Assembly: GCA_003963365.1 (NCBI GenBank)
Contig: RXJG01000004.1
Span: forward strand, 1,058,504 to 1,122,503
DNA: 64,000 nucleotides
Direction of reading: 5' to 3'
DNA from: Sphingobacteriales bacterium
Lineage (GTDB): Bacteria > Bacteroidota > Bacteroidia > Chitinophagales > Chitinophagaceae
Shown here: positions 11,512 through 20,527 of the stretch, piece by piece
Layout of the letters: each line of letters begins with the position of its first letter
Numbering within the stretch: position 1 is the first letter of the stretch
The notes under the pieces: model-generated
What the model saw: the letters and a program-made list of their open reading frames with translations, nothing else
What the model was told of the DNA's origin: nothing
Database searches by the model: none
Position numbers and translations under genes: made by a program

Positions 11512-11961
11512 TTACACATAAATGGAGCAATTAACCCATTCGGGGTCAAAATCGGCATTATATTTTTTATAGAAATTTATGGCCGGTTCATTCCATTCTA
11601 ATACCTGCCATACAATACGGTTGAATTTTTTTTCTTTCGCTTCTTCAATCAGCCTGTCAAATAATAATTTACCTAATTTCCTGCCACGCATGGCTTCTGT
11701 AACTATTATATCTTCCAGGTACATGGCCTGCCCTTTCCAGGTGGAATAGCGGATGTAATACAAAGCAAAACCCTGAATTATTCCATCCACTTCGGCAACA
11801 AATGACCACCATACAGGATTCTTTCCAAAACCACTTTCAGTAAAATGTTCCAGTGACACTGTTACTTCATCAGGCGCTTTCTCATACAAAGCCAGTTCTT
11901 TTACCAATTCTAATAATCTTGAACAATCTTCCTTTACTGCTCTCCGGATATTAATTTTCAT
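11512..11961 (-). CDS. GNAT-family N-acetyltransferase
   Basis: A 149-residue single-domain acetyltransferase. The acetyl-CoA loop is RGRKLGK (residues 92-98), preceded by the beta-4 strand MYLEDIIVTEAMRG. The C-terminal WNEPAINFYKKYNADF motif is the usual alpha-4/beta-6 segment with a conserved tyrosine. The overall pattern resembles spermidine/diamine (SSAT-like) acetyltransferases, but the substrate is not certain. It is the last gene of a minus-strand group starting with the serine hydrolase at 17032, and it converges with the heptose kinase (14-base gap). An acyltransferase next to D-aminoacylases may act on free amino acids released by them; that is inference. Confidence 0.85.
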   Translation of the reverse strand: MKINIRRAVKEDCSRLLELVKELALYEKAPDEVTVSLEHFTESGFGKNPVWWSFVAEVDGIIQGFALYYIRYSTWKGQAMYLEDIIVTEAMRGRKLGKLLFDRLIEEAKEKKFNRIVWQVLEWNEPAINFYKKYNADFDPEWVNCSIYV

Positions 11962-11969
11962 TAGTAGTG

Positions 11970-11997
11970 ATTCATTATTAATTTTTAATTCTTCATT
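11970..11997. repeat. Short heptamer array (ATTNATT type)
   Basis: Four 7-base units of the form NTTNATT lie head to tail between the GNAT start and the end of the upstream aminoacylase. They run into the last codons of the aminoacylase (KMKN-stop). It is one of about twelve heptad-phased arrays in the window. Confidence 0.5.
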
Positions 11998-13661
11998 TTA
12001 TAACCCGGCCCCTTCACAAACCTGCCGCCAGTTTTACCCGTATGCTCTCCGTCCTTCAGCATTTGAACTCCATTTACAAAAACATGAATCATTCCTTCGG
12101 AGTATTGGTGTGGTTTATCAAAGGTAGCATTGTCTTTTACTTTAGCCGGATCAAATACAACGATGTCAGCATAATTTCCCACTTTCAGTTCTCCACGTTT
12201 TTGAAGTTTCAAATGTTTACATGGCAAATTAGCTAATTTATAAATGGCCATTGGTAATGAAACAACTTTTTCATCACGACTGTATTTGCCCAACACTCTT
12301 GCAAAATTTCCATAAGCCCTGGGATGTGCATTAGATTTTAAGAAAACTCCTTCAGTTGTATAGGAACCTTCGTCACTGCCAAAGCTAACCCATGGTAATG
12401 CTACTTGTTTTTTTACATTGTCTTCTGTCATTAAGAAATAAGCAACTCCCACTCTGGTACTGTCTCCAATGATCAAATCCATGGCAGCATCTTCAGGTGT
12501 TTTTCCCATCAGCTTTGCTGCTTCTGCTAATGTTTTGCCGGTGTATTTTTTTAATGAATCCTGTTTGAACGCCAACAATAAAACATGCTCAGCACCACCG
12601 GCGCCGTAATAAAGATTTTCCCAATCCGTTGCATTAGTGTTCATAGCCTTTTTCATAGAAGCCCGGATTTTTGGATCCATCAATCTCTCCCGCAGTTTAC
12701 CAAATCCACCATCCTGTAAAGTAGGAGGAAATGCGGAGGTCATTCCCGTTGCACCTGCCACATACGTGTACATATCTGCTATTACATCCTGTCCTTCTTT
12801 TCTTGCTCTTTCCACTCTTTTAATTACGCTATCCATTTTATACCAGTTGTCTTTTCCTGCTGCTTTGAGATGATGAATATCAGCCGGAATATTTGCTTCT
12901 TTGGATATTGTAATTAATTCTTCCACTGCTTCCCACAGTTTATTTCCTTCACTGCGCATATGACTGCTGTATGTGCCGCCATATTTTGATGCTTCTTTTG
13001 ATAATTCAATTAATTCATCTGTTTTGGCAAATGTTGCAGGTGGATATATCAATGCATCCGTAACACCTAATGCACCTTCTTCCATTGCCTGCCTCACTAA
13101 TAATTTCATACTCTCGAGTTGAGCCGGACTGGGAGCTACATTATCTTCTCCTAACACATAAACTCTTACTATATCTGTTCCTACAAAGGAGGCAATGTTT
13201 GGTGATATGCCTTTCTTTTCCAAAAAGTTCATGTATTCTCCCAATGTATTCCATTCCACTTTGTATTTAATATCGCCCTGGCCGTTCTGTTGCATGGTTT
13301 TCATTTTTGCATTGAGCGGCGCCATACTTGATTCGCAAAATATTTCGGTAGTTACACCCTGGCGTATATCACTTTGTCCTCTTCCATCCTGTATCAATGT
13401 TTCTTCTGAATGTCCCATCATATTGATAAAGCCGGGGGAAACAGCATTTCCTTTTGCATCGATTTCATTAGCGGAAGTTGCATTTGACAAATCTCCAATA
13501 AAAGCAATTGTATCGTTTTGAATAGCGATATCACCTTTGTAGGGCTCCCCTCCATTACCATCATAGATCATTCCATTACGGATAATGGTATCGTACTGTT
13601 GTTTTTGTTTACAGGAAACGAAAATTAAAATGGCAGCAATGCAAACAATAAAATAGCGCAT
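11985..13661 (-). CDS. N-acyl-D-amino-acid deacylase-like amidohydrolase, lipoprotein (metal-site variant)
   Basis: A 558-residue amidohydrolase-superfamily protein of the D-aminoacylase type, predicted as a lipoprotein (hydrophobic segment ending FVSC, C17). Such enzymes hydrolyse N-acyl-D-amino acids or related D-peptides. The domain starts with YDTIIRNGMIYDGNGGEP and ends with the composite beta-domain (GELKVGNYADIVVFDP). The N-terminal HxH metal motif is altered: PGFINMMGHSEE has Met82 where the first histidine should be, with H84 kept. The cysteine that corresponds to the bridging Cys of D-aminoacylase is retained (EIFCESS, C109). Histidines in IHHLKAAGKD and SSHMRSEG remain. It is paralogous to the next gene upstream (24-base gap). 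Exact substrate unknown. Confidence 0.85.
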   Translation of the reverse strand: MRYFIVCIAAILIFVSCKQKQQYDTIIRNGMIYDGNGGEPYKGDIAIQNDTIAFIGDLSNATSANEIDAKGNAVSPGFINMMGHSEETLIQDGRGQSDIRQGVTTEIFCESSMAPLNAKMKTMQQNGQGDIKYKVEWNTLGEYMNFLEKKGISPNIASFVGTDIVRVYVLGEDNVAPSPAQLESMKLLVRQAMEEGALGVTDALIYPPATFAKTDELIELSKEASKYGGTYSSHMRSEGNKLWEAVEELITISKEANIPADIHHLKAAGKDNWYKMDSVIKRVERARKEGQDVIADMYTYVAGATGMTSAFPPTLQDGGFGKLRERLMDPKIRASMKKAMNTNATDWENLYYGAGGAEHVLLLAFKQDSLKKYTGKTLAEAAKLMGKTPEDAAMDLIIGDSTRVGVAYFLMTEDNVKKQVALPWVSFGSDEGSYTTEGVFLKSNAHPRAYGNFARVLGKYSRDEKVVSLPMAIYKLANLPCKHLKLQKRGELKVGNYADIVVFDPAKVKDNATFDKPHQYSEGMIHVFVNGVQMLKDGEHTGKTGGRFVKGPGYKMKN

Positions 13662-13685
13662 AAGCAGAGTTTTTAGTGTGGATGT

Positions 13686-15224
13686 TTATTGACGTTTTAT
13701 GATTTTACCTGGTAATGCCCCGGTTGTTTTTTTATTTTGATAAACTAGTTTTCCATTCACCAGTACCCATTCTATTCCTGTTGATGTTTTATGTGGTTCT
13801 GCAATGGTTGCTTCATCTTTCACTGTCGCGGGATCAAAGATTACAATATCAGCATAATAACCTGTTTTCAATAAACCTCTGTTCTTAATGTTAAGATTTT
13901 TTGCTGTAAGAGCAGTCATTTTGTAAATAGCCTGCTGCAATGTTAAGGCCTTTTCTTCTCTCACATATTTACCCAGCACCCTGGTAAAAGCGCCGTAACC
14001 TCTTGGATGTGTACCCTGACTGGAGCCATCCGAGCAGATACAGGTATAAGGCCATTGCATCAGTTTCTTAATATCATTTTCATCCATTGAAGTAGCCATA
14101 ATATTTTCCCGGCATTCTTTATTGTTCTTCTTCTCCCATGCATCAATTCTTGCAATTAATTCAACCAGCATTTTTGCGGGAGGTTTGGCTTCAATTTTAG
14201 CAATCTGTGCAATGGTTTTACCGGCATATTCCGGCTGCACTTCATAGGAACCTAATATAATGTCATCAGGTAAAGTGATCTGTGTTAAGATCAGTTCAGC
14301 TTCTTTTTCATCACTAAAGTTTCTATCCGGGAATAACACTTTTATAGTACTATTCCAGTAGGTATAAGGATAAATATCAGCAGTAATATCAATCCCATTT
14401 TTTCTAGTTGCATCCAATATAGCAATGAGGCTGTCTGCTTTACCCCAAATATTATGCATGGCTAATTTAACATGACTTATTTGCACAGGAATTTTAGCTT
14501 CTTTGCCAATAGTGATGATCTCCTCTATCGCTTTCCAGAAATAACGGTCTTCACTTCTTACATGGCTGATGTATCTTCCACCATATGGTGCAACAACTTT
14601 AGATAGTTCTAACACTTCATCATTGGCAGAATAAATTCCCGGATCATATTCTAATCCCGTTGAAAATCCTAATGCACCTGCTTCCATATCCTGCTTCACC
14701 ATTGCTTTCATTTTTTCTAATTCCTCAGGTGTTGCTTTGCGTTTGAAATTTTTGCCTAAAACAGAATCACGAATAGTATTATGACCACTATATGATGCAA
14801 TGTTTACTGCTGAGGGATTTACTTCCATCTTTTTAAAGAAGTCAGCTAAAGGAAAATTAGAGCCACCATCCTGGCCAATAACAATGGTACTGATACCCTG
14901 GCTTACCACCGCTTCCATATCACGATGGTTATCTATATTGCCGGCATGATGGCTATGTGCATCAATAAAACCCGGAGCCACCGCTTTGCCATTAGCATTA
15001 ATTTCATTTTTTGCTGAAGCATTGGAAAGATCACCGATAAACGCAATAGTATCATTAATAATTCCGATGTCTGCTTTAACAGCATCATTACCGCTGCCAT
15101 CGTACACTATTCCATTGCGGATAATAGTATCGTACGATTGTTTTTTATTGCAGGAAGATAAAAAGATAATTGCGAACAAACCCGTTAAGGTAATTACCCT
15201 GGTTACAGATTTTAATATTAACAT
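13686..15224 (-). CDS. N-acyl-D-amino-acid deacylase-like amidohydrolase, lipoprotein
   Basis: A 512-residue paralogue of the neighbouring deacylase with a clear lipobox (FLSSC, C25). The HxH metal motif is intact (APGFIDAHSHHAG, H90 and H92). The position of the D-aminoacylase cysteine is occupied by aspartate (IGQDGGS, D119), the reverse of its partner. Other conserved blocks are SHVRSED, ISHVKLAMHN and the C-terminal LLKTGYYADIVIFDPATVKD. It is probably an envelope D-aminoacylase or D-dipeptidase-like hydrolase. It lies 11 bases downstream of the serine hydrolase and 24 upstream of its paralogue, all on the minus strand, so one transcript is likely. Confidence 0.87.
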   Translation of the reverse strand: MLILKSVTRVITLTGLFAIIFLSSCNKKQSYDTIIRNGIVYDGSGNDAVKADIGIINDTIAFIGDLSNASAKNEINANGKAVAPGFIDAHSHHAGNIDNHRDMEAVVSQGISTIVIGQDGGSNFPLADFFKKMEVNPSAVNIASYSGHNTIRDSVLGKNFKRKATPEELEKMKAMVKQDMEAGALGFSTGLEYDPGIYSANDEVLELSKVVAPYGGRYISHVRSEDRYFWKAIEEIITIGKEAKIPVQISHVKLAMHNIWGKADSLIAILDATRKNGIDITADIYPYTYWNSTIKVLFPDRNFSDEKEAELILTQITLPDDIILGSYEVQPEYAGKTIAQIAKIEAKPPAKMLVELIARIDAWEKKNNKECRENIMATSMDENDIKKLMQWPYTCICSDGSSQGTHPRGYGAFTRVLGKYVREEKALTLQQAIYKMTALTAKNLNIKNRGLLKTGYYADIVIFDPATVKDEATIAEPHKTSTGIEWVLVNGKLVYQNKKTTGALPGKIIKRQ

Positions 15225-15235
15225 ACACCGTTGTT

Positions 15236-17032
15236 CTATTTCTTTTTAATTGCTTTAAATGTTCCGTTGGGCTGAATAAAATAAGCGGTATTGTAAGCGC
15301 CTTTATCATCTGCTTCAAACCTTACACTAAAACCATTGAGTATTTTGAAATTGAATTCATCTTTTTTTACCGGCACCAGCTCATAATCTGGCTGACCGGC
15401 TATAGAGGCCCATAATACGCCTTCGCCTCTTACATCAAACTTTATGGTTTGCGGACCTAACTCAAATATGCCTGTATATTTTGCTAATTCAGCTTTATCA
15501 ATTTTTATTTCTTTTATTTCTTTTTTGAAAACGATTGGATTAACTGCCGGTTCCAGGGTAACTGCTATGGATTCAATTTCTCCCTTGAGGTTAGTGTTAA
15601 AATCAATTTTTGTAGCATCTTCCTCATCTGCATCCAATCCTTCATTGGTAGGGTAGGCATTAAAAATGTCATAGTGATAATGTTTTAACCTGAAGTTGAG
15701 TTGCCCATAATCAATTTGCAGATGATTGTCTTTTGTACTAACCACTACTTTACCATATCCATCGTTCTTAAAGGTACCTTCGTACTCATTCAATGCATGA
15801 GATGGTTTTGTTCCCAGTTTTTGATTCGCACTATCGCTGTTCATTCTTTCTTTGGCAGCTTTTTTAGCTTTGGCTGCATCATCTAACCGTTGCTGGTTCC
15901 AGTTACGGTAGGAAAGTCCTAACATTCTGTCGGCAATAAAATTTCTGATGATTGCGGGAACTGATGACCCATTTTGATTGGAAAGAATTACAATGCCAAT
16001 GCTATCGCCGGGGAAAAGACAGGTACTGGCACTAAAACCATCTATATTACCACCATGTTCAACACGGTAATGACTGCGATATGAAGTCAGCATCCACCCA
16101 AAGCCATAATTAGCAAAATTGACATCTGGATTTTGCTTATCCGGCAGCGAACCGGCTATTACCATTTGTGAACTCATAGCCTGTTGTACATGCATGGCAG
16201 GGATTACTTCTTTGTTATTAAACTTGCCACCATTAACCCATGTTATTACCCAATTAGCCATTTCTTTTGGTGTTGAATTGATTGAACCGGCAGGGCCCAT
16301 GGCATCAATGTTCATATATTTCATCCTTTTGATACTATCGTTCTTAACATTGTATCCAACAGAATGATCAGGATATTTTTCAAGATCGGTAATAGAGAGA
16401 TTGGAATTTTTCATTTCCAGCGGATCAAATATTTTTTCTTTTATGAGTGACTCCCACGATTTACCATAAAGTTTTTGGGCCAGCACACCCTGCGCCAGGA
16501 ACATGAAGTTATTGTATTGCCAAATTTGCCGGAGTTCGGCAGAAGGTTCAAAAAAACGAATAGCGTACAATAACGTATCACGGCTGGTAGATGAACCATA
16601 CCAGGCAAGATCATGCCGTGGTAAACCTGTGCGATGACACATCATGTCTCTTACAGTAACATGCGCTGTTAAATTTTCTTTAGAAAATTTTAATTCAGGT
16701 AAATAGTCAGTAACCGGTTTATCAATATCAAGTTTACCATCTTTAACCGCCAAACCTAATAAGGAAGCAGTAAAGGCTTTAGTACAGGAGCCAATTGCAA
16801 ATTGCGTATTTTCAGTTACGGGTATTTTATTTTCCACATCCCGGTAGCCAAAACCACCTGTATAAACTATTTTATTCTTCTCTACTACAGCAATACCAAC
16901 ACCGGCCGCATGCCAGTCTTTTAAAACTTTTGTTACAAAGGTGTCGAGACCCGCTAATCTTTTATCAGTTGGTTTCTGGGCAAATGAAAATGCGGACCAA
17001 AAAAGAAGTGCAAAGACAAATAATTTTTTCAT
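15236..17032 (-). CDS. Exported serine hydrolase (beta-lactamase/D,D-peptidase family) with C-terminal DUF3471-like domain
   Basis: A 598-residue protein with a cleavable signal peptide (MKKLFVFALLFWSAFSFAQ). The N-terminal 380 residues are a class-C beta-lactamase/penicillin-binding-protein fold: nucleophile motif SCTK (S82, K85), YNN (Y173-N175) and an HGG box (H326) replacing KTG. The C-terminal part, about 410-598, resembles the DUF3471-type lipocalin-like domains often fused to these hydrolases. Family members act as D-aminopeptidases, esterases or D,D-peptidases. As first gene of the group with two D-aminoacylases, a role in degrading D-amino-acid-containing peptides in the periplasm is plausible but not proven. 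Confidence 0.88.
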   Translation of the reverse strand: MKKLFVFALLFWSAFSFAQKPTDKRLAGLDTFVTKVLKDWHAAGVGIAVVEKNKIVYTGGFGYRDVENKIPVTENTQFAIGSCTKAFTASLLGLAVKDGKLDIDKPVTDYLPELKFSKENLTAHVTVRDMMCHRTGLPRHDLAWYGSSTSRDTLLYAIRFFEPSAELRQIWQYNNFMFLAQGVLAQKLYGKSWESLIKEKIFDPLEMKNSNLSITDLEKYPDHSVGYNVKNDSIKRMKYMNIDAMGPAGSINSTPKEMANWVITWVNGGKFNNKEVIPAMHVQQAMSSQMVIAGSLPDKQNPDVNFANYGFGWMLTSYRSHYRVEHGGNIDGFSASTCLFPGDSIGIVILSNQNGSSVPAIIRNFIADRMLGLSYRNWNQQRLDDAAKAKKAAKERMNSDSANQKLGTKPSHALNEYEGTFKNDGYGKVVVSTKDNHLQIDYGQLNFRLKHYHYDIFNAYPTNEGLDADEEDATKIDFNTNLKGEIESIAVTLEPAVNPIVFKKEIKEIKIDKAELAKYTGIFELGPQTIKFDVRGEGVLWASIAGQPDYELVPVKKDEFNFKILNGFSVRFEADDKGAYNTAYFIQPNGTFKAIKKK

Positions 17033-17221
17033 GGTAAAAAATTGTTCAGTTAATGCTGAGGTTATTGAAAATGGAGGCTAAAAGATACGATAAAAACAAT
17101 TTCACCCGCCAGCCGCCTGTAAAGATTTTGGGAATTTCCTGTTCAAAAGTTGCGAAGACTATCAACAGGTTTTTTTACAGGAATATTTAAATTGTGCCAT
17201 AGCACTTAATCAATCTGTAAC

Positions 17222-17731
17222 ATGAAAGAACTTTTACAGCAATATGCGGCTTTTAATCATTGGGCTAATGAAAAAATTACGGAAGTAATTTTAAAACTTG
17301 ACGGGAATACCCAGCAACAAATTGTTGCCAGCAGTTTCCCTAATTTATATGCCACCGTTCTTCATATATGGGATGCCGAAAGTGCGTGGTGGCAACGGAT
17401 AAAACTATATGAAAAAATTGTTTTGCCCAGCGAAAATTTTAATCAGGGCATGCAGGAAGTTGTGAATGGTTTGCAGCAGCAGGATCGTTTATGGGAAGAT
17501 TGGATAAGCAATGCAACCTTACCGGCACTGGAACATGTAGTGGCTTATCATAACAGTAAACGGGAACAATTTAAACAACCTGTATTCCAAATTATTCTTC
17601 ATGTATTTAATCACTGTACTTACCACAGGGGGCAATTGGTTACCATGTTAAGGGCTTTGGGTGTTGATAAAATTCCACCAATGGATTTTATAGTTTGGAG
17701 CAGAAAAAAATCACATGCTCATTACAAATGA
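17222..17731 (+). CDS. DinB/DfsB-family metal-dependent protein
   Basis: A 169-residue four-helix-bundle protein of the DinB superfamily. The three metal-binding histidines are visible: H48 in LHIWDAESAWW, and H131 and H135 in the C-terminal FNHCTYHRGQ motif. Members include thiol transferases such as bacillithiol S-transferase and maleylpyruvate isomerase-like enzymes; the role of this one is unknown. The ATG at 17222 follows a 190-base gap shared with the divergent serine hydrolase. The M20 amidohydrolase follows on the same strand after 41 bases. Confidence 0.85.
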   Translation: MKELLQQYAAFNHWANEKITEVILKLDGNTQQQIVASSFPNLYATVLHIWDAESAWWQRIKLYEKIVLPSENFNQGMQEVVNGLQQQDRLWEDWISNATLPALEHVVAYHNSKREQFKQPVFQIILHVFNHCTYHRGQLVTMLRALGVDKIPPMDFIVWSRKKSHAHYK

Positions 17732-17772
17732 GATAAGTAAGTTCATATTATTATACCGTTTAAATTTTTGAA

Positions 17773-19062
17773 ATGAGAAGATTTTTCTTTGTTGCATTTT
17801 CGTTCGGGTTTATTCAGTTAACAGCACAGGAAATCCCTAAAAACTTTTCTTCATTGTTATCAGAGGTAGAGCCGGAGCTGATTAACTGGCGTCATCATTT
17901 TCACGAAAATCCGGAGCTGTCAAACAGGGAGTTTAAAACCGGCAGCTACATTGCTGATTCTTTAAAGTCTTTTGGATTAGAAGTAAAGTACCCGGTAGCT
18001 AAAACTGGTGTACTGGCTATTTTAAAAGGCGGAAAGCCGGGGCCGGTAGTTGGATTAAGAGCAGATATTGATGCTTTACCTGTTACAGAGAGAGCACCAG
18101 TATCTTTTGCATCAAAAGTAAAATCAGAATACAATGGGCAGCAGGTAGGAGTAATGCATGCCTGCGGGCATGATGCACATACCGCAATATTGATGGCTAC
18201 GGCTAAAGTGATGAAGCAAATGCAAAAAGATATTCCAGGTACCATAGTTTTTTTCTTTCAACCAGCTGAAGAGGGCCCGCCAAATGGTGAAGAAGGCGGA
18301 GCTCCATTGATGATCAAAGAAGGTGCAATGGATAATCCAAAGATTGATGTAATGTTTGGATTACATATGGCATCGGGTTTACCAGTGGGACAGTTGTCAT
18401 ACAAGTCTGGTGCGGCACAAGCTTCATCTGATTTATTTAAAATAATAGTACATGGCAAAGGTAGTCACGGATCAATGCCGTGGCTGGGAATTGATCCTAT
18501 TATGATTGCCGCCGATATTCTTGAAAATGTACAACACATTGTTAGTCGCCAGGAAGACTTGACAAAAGCTCCGTTAGTAATTTCTGTTGGCTCTATACAT
18601 GGTGGAGTGAGGTCGAATATTATTCCTGAAACGGTGGAAATGAATGGAACGATTCGCTCACTTGATTCAACAATACGAAAAGATGTACACGAAAGATTAA
18701 GAAGAGTAGTTAAAACAATTGCTGAAAGTGCGGGTGCTACCGCTGATATTGAAATTAATACACAAACGCTGATAAATTATAATGATCCTTCTTTAGTAAA
18801 TAAAACATTACCTGCTTTACAAAAAGCAGCAGGTGATGGAAATCTTATTGAATCAAGATGGGTTACCGCTGCAGAAGATTTTTCTTTTTACGGGCAAAAA
18901 GCCCCAACTTTCTTTTTTAGTTTAGGTGGATTGCCTAAAGGGAAAGATCCAAAAGATGCTGGTCCACACCATACTCCTGATTTTTATTTGGATGAATCGG
19001 GTTTTATTCTGGGTGTGAAAGCATTTTGTTACCTGGTTTTTGAAAACGCAAAATCAAAATAA
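17773..19062 (+). CDS. Exported M20-family amidohydrolase (aminoacylase/hippurate-hydrolase type)
   Basis: A 429-residue zinc amidohydrolase with an N-terminal signal peptide (MRRFFFVAFSFGFIQLTAQ). The metal motif HACGHDAHTA supplies C131, H133 and H136; PAEEGPP provides the catalytic glutamates. The dimerisation-domain motif HGKGSHGSMPW and the terminal GPHHTPDFYLDE metal histidine are present. It belongs to the M20D subgroup, which cleaves N-acyl amino acids. It stands back-to-back with the D-aminoacylase operon, consistent with a local cluster for N-acyl amino acid use, though this enzyme type usually acts on L-substrates. Confidence 0.92.
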   Translation: MRRFFFVAFSFGFIQLTAQEIPKNFSSLLSEVEPELINWRHHFHENPELSNREFKTGSYIADSLKSFGLEVKYPVAKTGVLAILKGGKPGPVVGLRADIDALPVTERAPVSFASKVKSEYNGQQVGVMHACGHDAHTAILMATAKVMKQMQKDIPGTIVFFFQPAEEGPPNGEEGGAPLMIKEGAMDNPKIDVMFGLHMASGLPVGQLSYKSGAAQASSDLFKIIVHGKGSHGSMPWLGIDPIMIAADILENVQHIVSRQEDLTKAPLVISVGSIHGGVRSNIIPETVEMNGTIRSLDSTIRKDVHERLRRVVKTIAESAGATADIEINTQTLINYNDPSLVNKTLPALQKAAGDGNLIESRWVTAAEDFSFYGQKAPTFFFSLGGLPKGKDPKDAGPHHTPDFYLDESGFILGVKAFCYLVFENAKSK

Positions 19063-19083
19063 TTTTCTGACAGATCATAAAGC

Positions 19084-19115
19084 AAAAACCTGCTTATTTA
19101 AGCAGGCTTTTCTTT
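19084..19115. terminator. Bidirectional terminator
   Basis: A 7-bp stem CCTGCTT/AAGCAGG (19089-19095 with 19100-19106) has a 4-base loop, an A-run on the left and a T-rich stretch on the right. It serves the amidohydrolase on the plus strand and the small minus-strand gene, whose stop codon (19094-19096) lies in the hairpin. Confidence 0.8.
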
Positions 19116-19376
19116 ATCAGTAATAAAACTATTTGTGTTCTCGTCCTCGTCAACCACAAGCTACCGGCATCCGGCAATAACATAGAATCAACTGAAATTT
19201 TTCTTTCTTTTTGCTGTATTGATGCCAGCCATTCAGGATTCTTGTTGAAATTATTTTTTATTTCTTTATAACGTTCCTCGTAAGTTTTAGGTTTGTTGGC
19301 AGTTTCTGATTCGTTAAAGGAACAAGGTATAAACATCAGCAAAAAAGCCGGAAGATAAAAACGTTACTTTTTTCAT
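19094..19376 (-). pseudogene. Small putative lipoprotein gene with apparent frameshift
   Basis: The natural start appears to be the ATG at 19376, giving MKKVTFLSSGFF, a good signal-peptide beginning, but that frame stops soon after. The following reading frame (LLMFIPCSFNESETANKPKTYEERYKEI...) runs to 19094 and contains the charged body of the protein. The two frames join if one base is removed from the run of six T on the coding strand (plus-strand AAAAAA, 19341-19346), giving a protein of about 93 residues with a hydrophobic leader. Either the gene is broken, the homopolymer is a sequencing error, or translation starts internally at the ATG at 19342. The body has no recognised domain. Confidence 0.5.
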
Positions 19377-19399
19377 TAAATAACTTATCATGCTTTTCA

Positions 19400-20398
19400 T
19401 TAACTGTTATAAGCCCATTTAATTAAAGTGGCGCCCCATGTAAAACCTCCTCCAAAGGCTGAAAGCACAATATTATCACCTTTCTTTAATTGTTTTTCCC
19501 ATTCCCACAAACAAAGAGGAATGGTACCGGCAGTAGTGTTGCCGTATCGTTGTATATTGAGCATCACTTTATCATGACTTAACCCCATACGGTCAGCTGT
19601 GGCATCAATAATACGTTTATTAGCCTGGTGTGGCACCAGCCATGCAATATCTTCACCGGTTAAATTATTTCTTTCCAGTAATTCCGCACTTACATCGGCC
19701 ATACCTTTTACGGCAAATTTAAAAACAGCCTGTCCCTCCTGGTAAGCGTAATGTTCTTTATTGGTTACGGTTTCAACAGAAGCAGGTTTTAATGATCCTC
19801 CTGCTTTCATATGCAGGTATTTACCACCACTGCCATCACTTCTTAAAATGCTATCCTTTACACCAAAACCTTCTTCATCAGGTTCTAATAAAACAGCACC
19901 ACAACCATCACCAAAAATGATACAAGTGGCCCTGTCAGTATAATCAATAATAGCACTCATTTTATCAGCGCCGGCCACTACCACTTTTTTATAGCGGCCA
20001 CTTTCAACTAAGGCAGCGCCTATGGTTAAAGCATATAAAAAACCGGAACAGGCGGCCGCCAGGTCAAACCCCCAGGCGTTTTTTGCTCCCAGCTTATCGC
20101 AGGCAATATTAGCCGTTGATGGAAATACCATATCAGGAGTTACCGTACCCACAATTAAACAATCTATATCTTCGGCAGTAATTCCTCTTTTGGCTAATAA
20201 TTCTTGTACAGCCGGAACCACCATATCTGAAGTAGCTTTACCTTCTCCCTTTAAAATTCTTCTTTCTTCAATACCCGTCCTGGTTCTAATCCACTCATCG
20301 TTGGTATCCACCATTTTTTCAAGATCAAAATTGGTAAGCTTGTCATTGGGAACATAACCACCTATCGCTGTAATGGCAGCTGAAATTTTTTGCGTCAT
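19400..20398 (-). CDS. fabH: Beta-ketoacyl-ACP synthase III
   Basis: FabH condenses acetyl-CoA (or branched acyl-CoA) with malonyl-ACP to start fatty-acid synthesis. The 332-residue protein has the full catalytic triad: C117 (AAACSGF), H257 (VPHQANKR) and N287 (YGNTTAG). It also has the N-terminal [16 protein letters not shown] motif and the C-terminal [12 protein letters not shown] chose the ATG at 20398 (MTQKISAAI); an upstream in-frame ATG at 20449 would place 17 extra residues over the promoter box at 20423-20430. It is transcribed divergently from ruvA-sprA. A second fabH elsewhere would not be unusual in Bacteroidota. Confidence 0.95.
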   Translation of the reverse strand: MTQKISAAITAIGGYVPNDKLTNFDLEKMVDTNDEWIRTRTGIEERRILKGEGKATSDMVVPAVQELLAKRGITAEDIDCLIVGTVTPDMVFPSTANIACDKLGAKNAWGFDLAAACSGFLYALTIGAALVESGRYKKVVVAGADKMSAIIDYTDRATCIIFGDGCGAVLLEPDEEGFGVKDSILRSDGSGGKYLHMKAGGSLKPASVETVTNKEHYAYQEGQAVFKFAVKGMADVSAELLERNNLTGEDIAWLVPHQANKRIIDATADRMGLSHDKVMLNIQRYGNTTAGTIPLCLWEWEKQLKKGDNIVLSAFGGGFTWGATLIKWAYNS

Positions 20399-20422
20399 GG
20401 GTTTTTGTGTTGTAAAGAGCGG

Positions 20423-20430
20423 CAAAAGTA
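20423..20430 (-). promoter_or_regulatory. Candidate fabH promoter box (TACTTTTG)
   Basis: On the minus strand TACTTTTG fits TAnnTTTG and lies about 25 bases before the chosen fabH start. A second identical box on the plus strand (20502-20509) faces ruvA, so the 129-base divergent region carries one box per direction. No clear -33 TTTG is seen. Confidence 0.5.
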
Positions 20431-20501
20431 CAAATACCTGCGCTATCACCCTAAAAACTAACCGCCCCGGGTATGCAGCACTTTTTAAAGCCGGAATCCA
20501 T

Positions 20502-20509
20502 TACTTTTG
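20502..20509 (+). promoter_or_regulatory. Candidate ruvA-sprA promoter box (TACTTTTG)
   Basis: TACTTTTG, matching TAnnTTTG, ends 18 bases before the ATG of ruvA at 20528. It supports that start over the in-frame TTG at 20507, which would lie inside the box. Confidence 0.5.
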
Positions 20510-20527
20510 AGCCAGTTAACAACCAAT

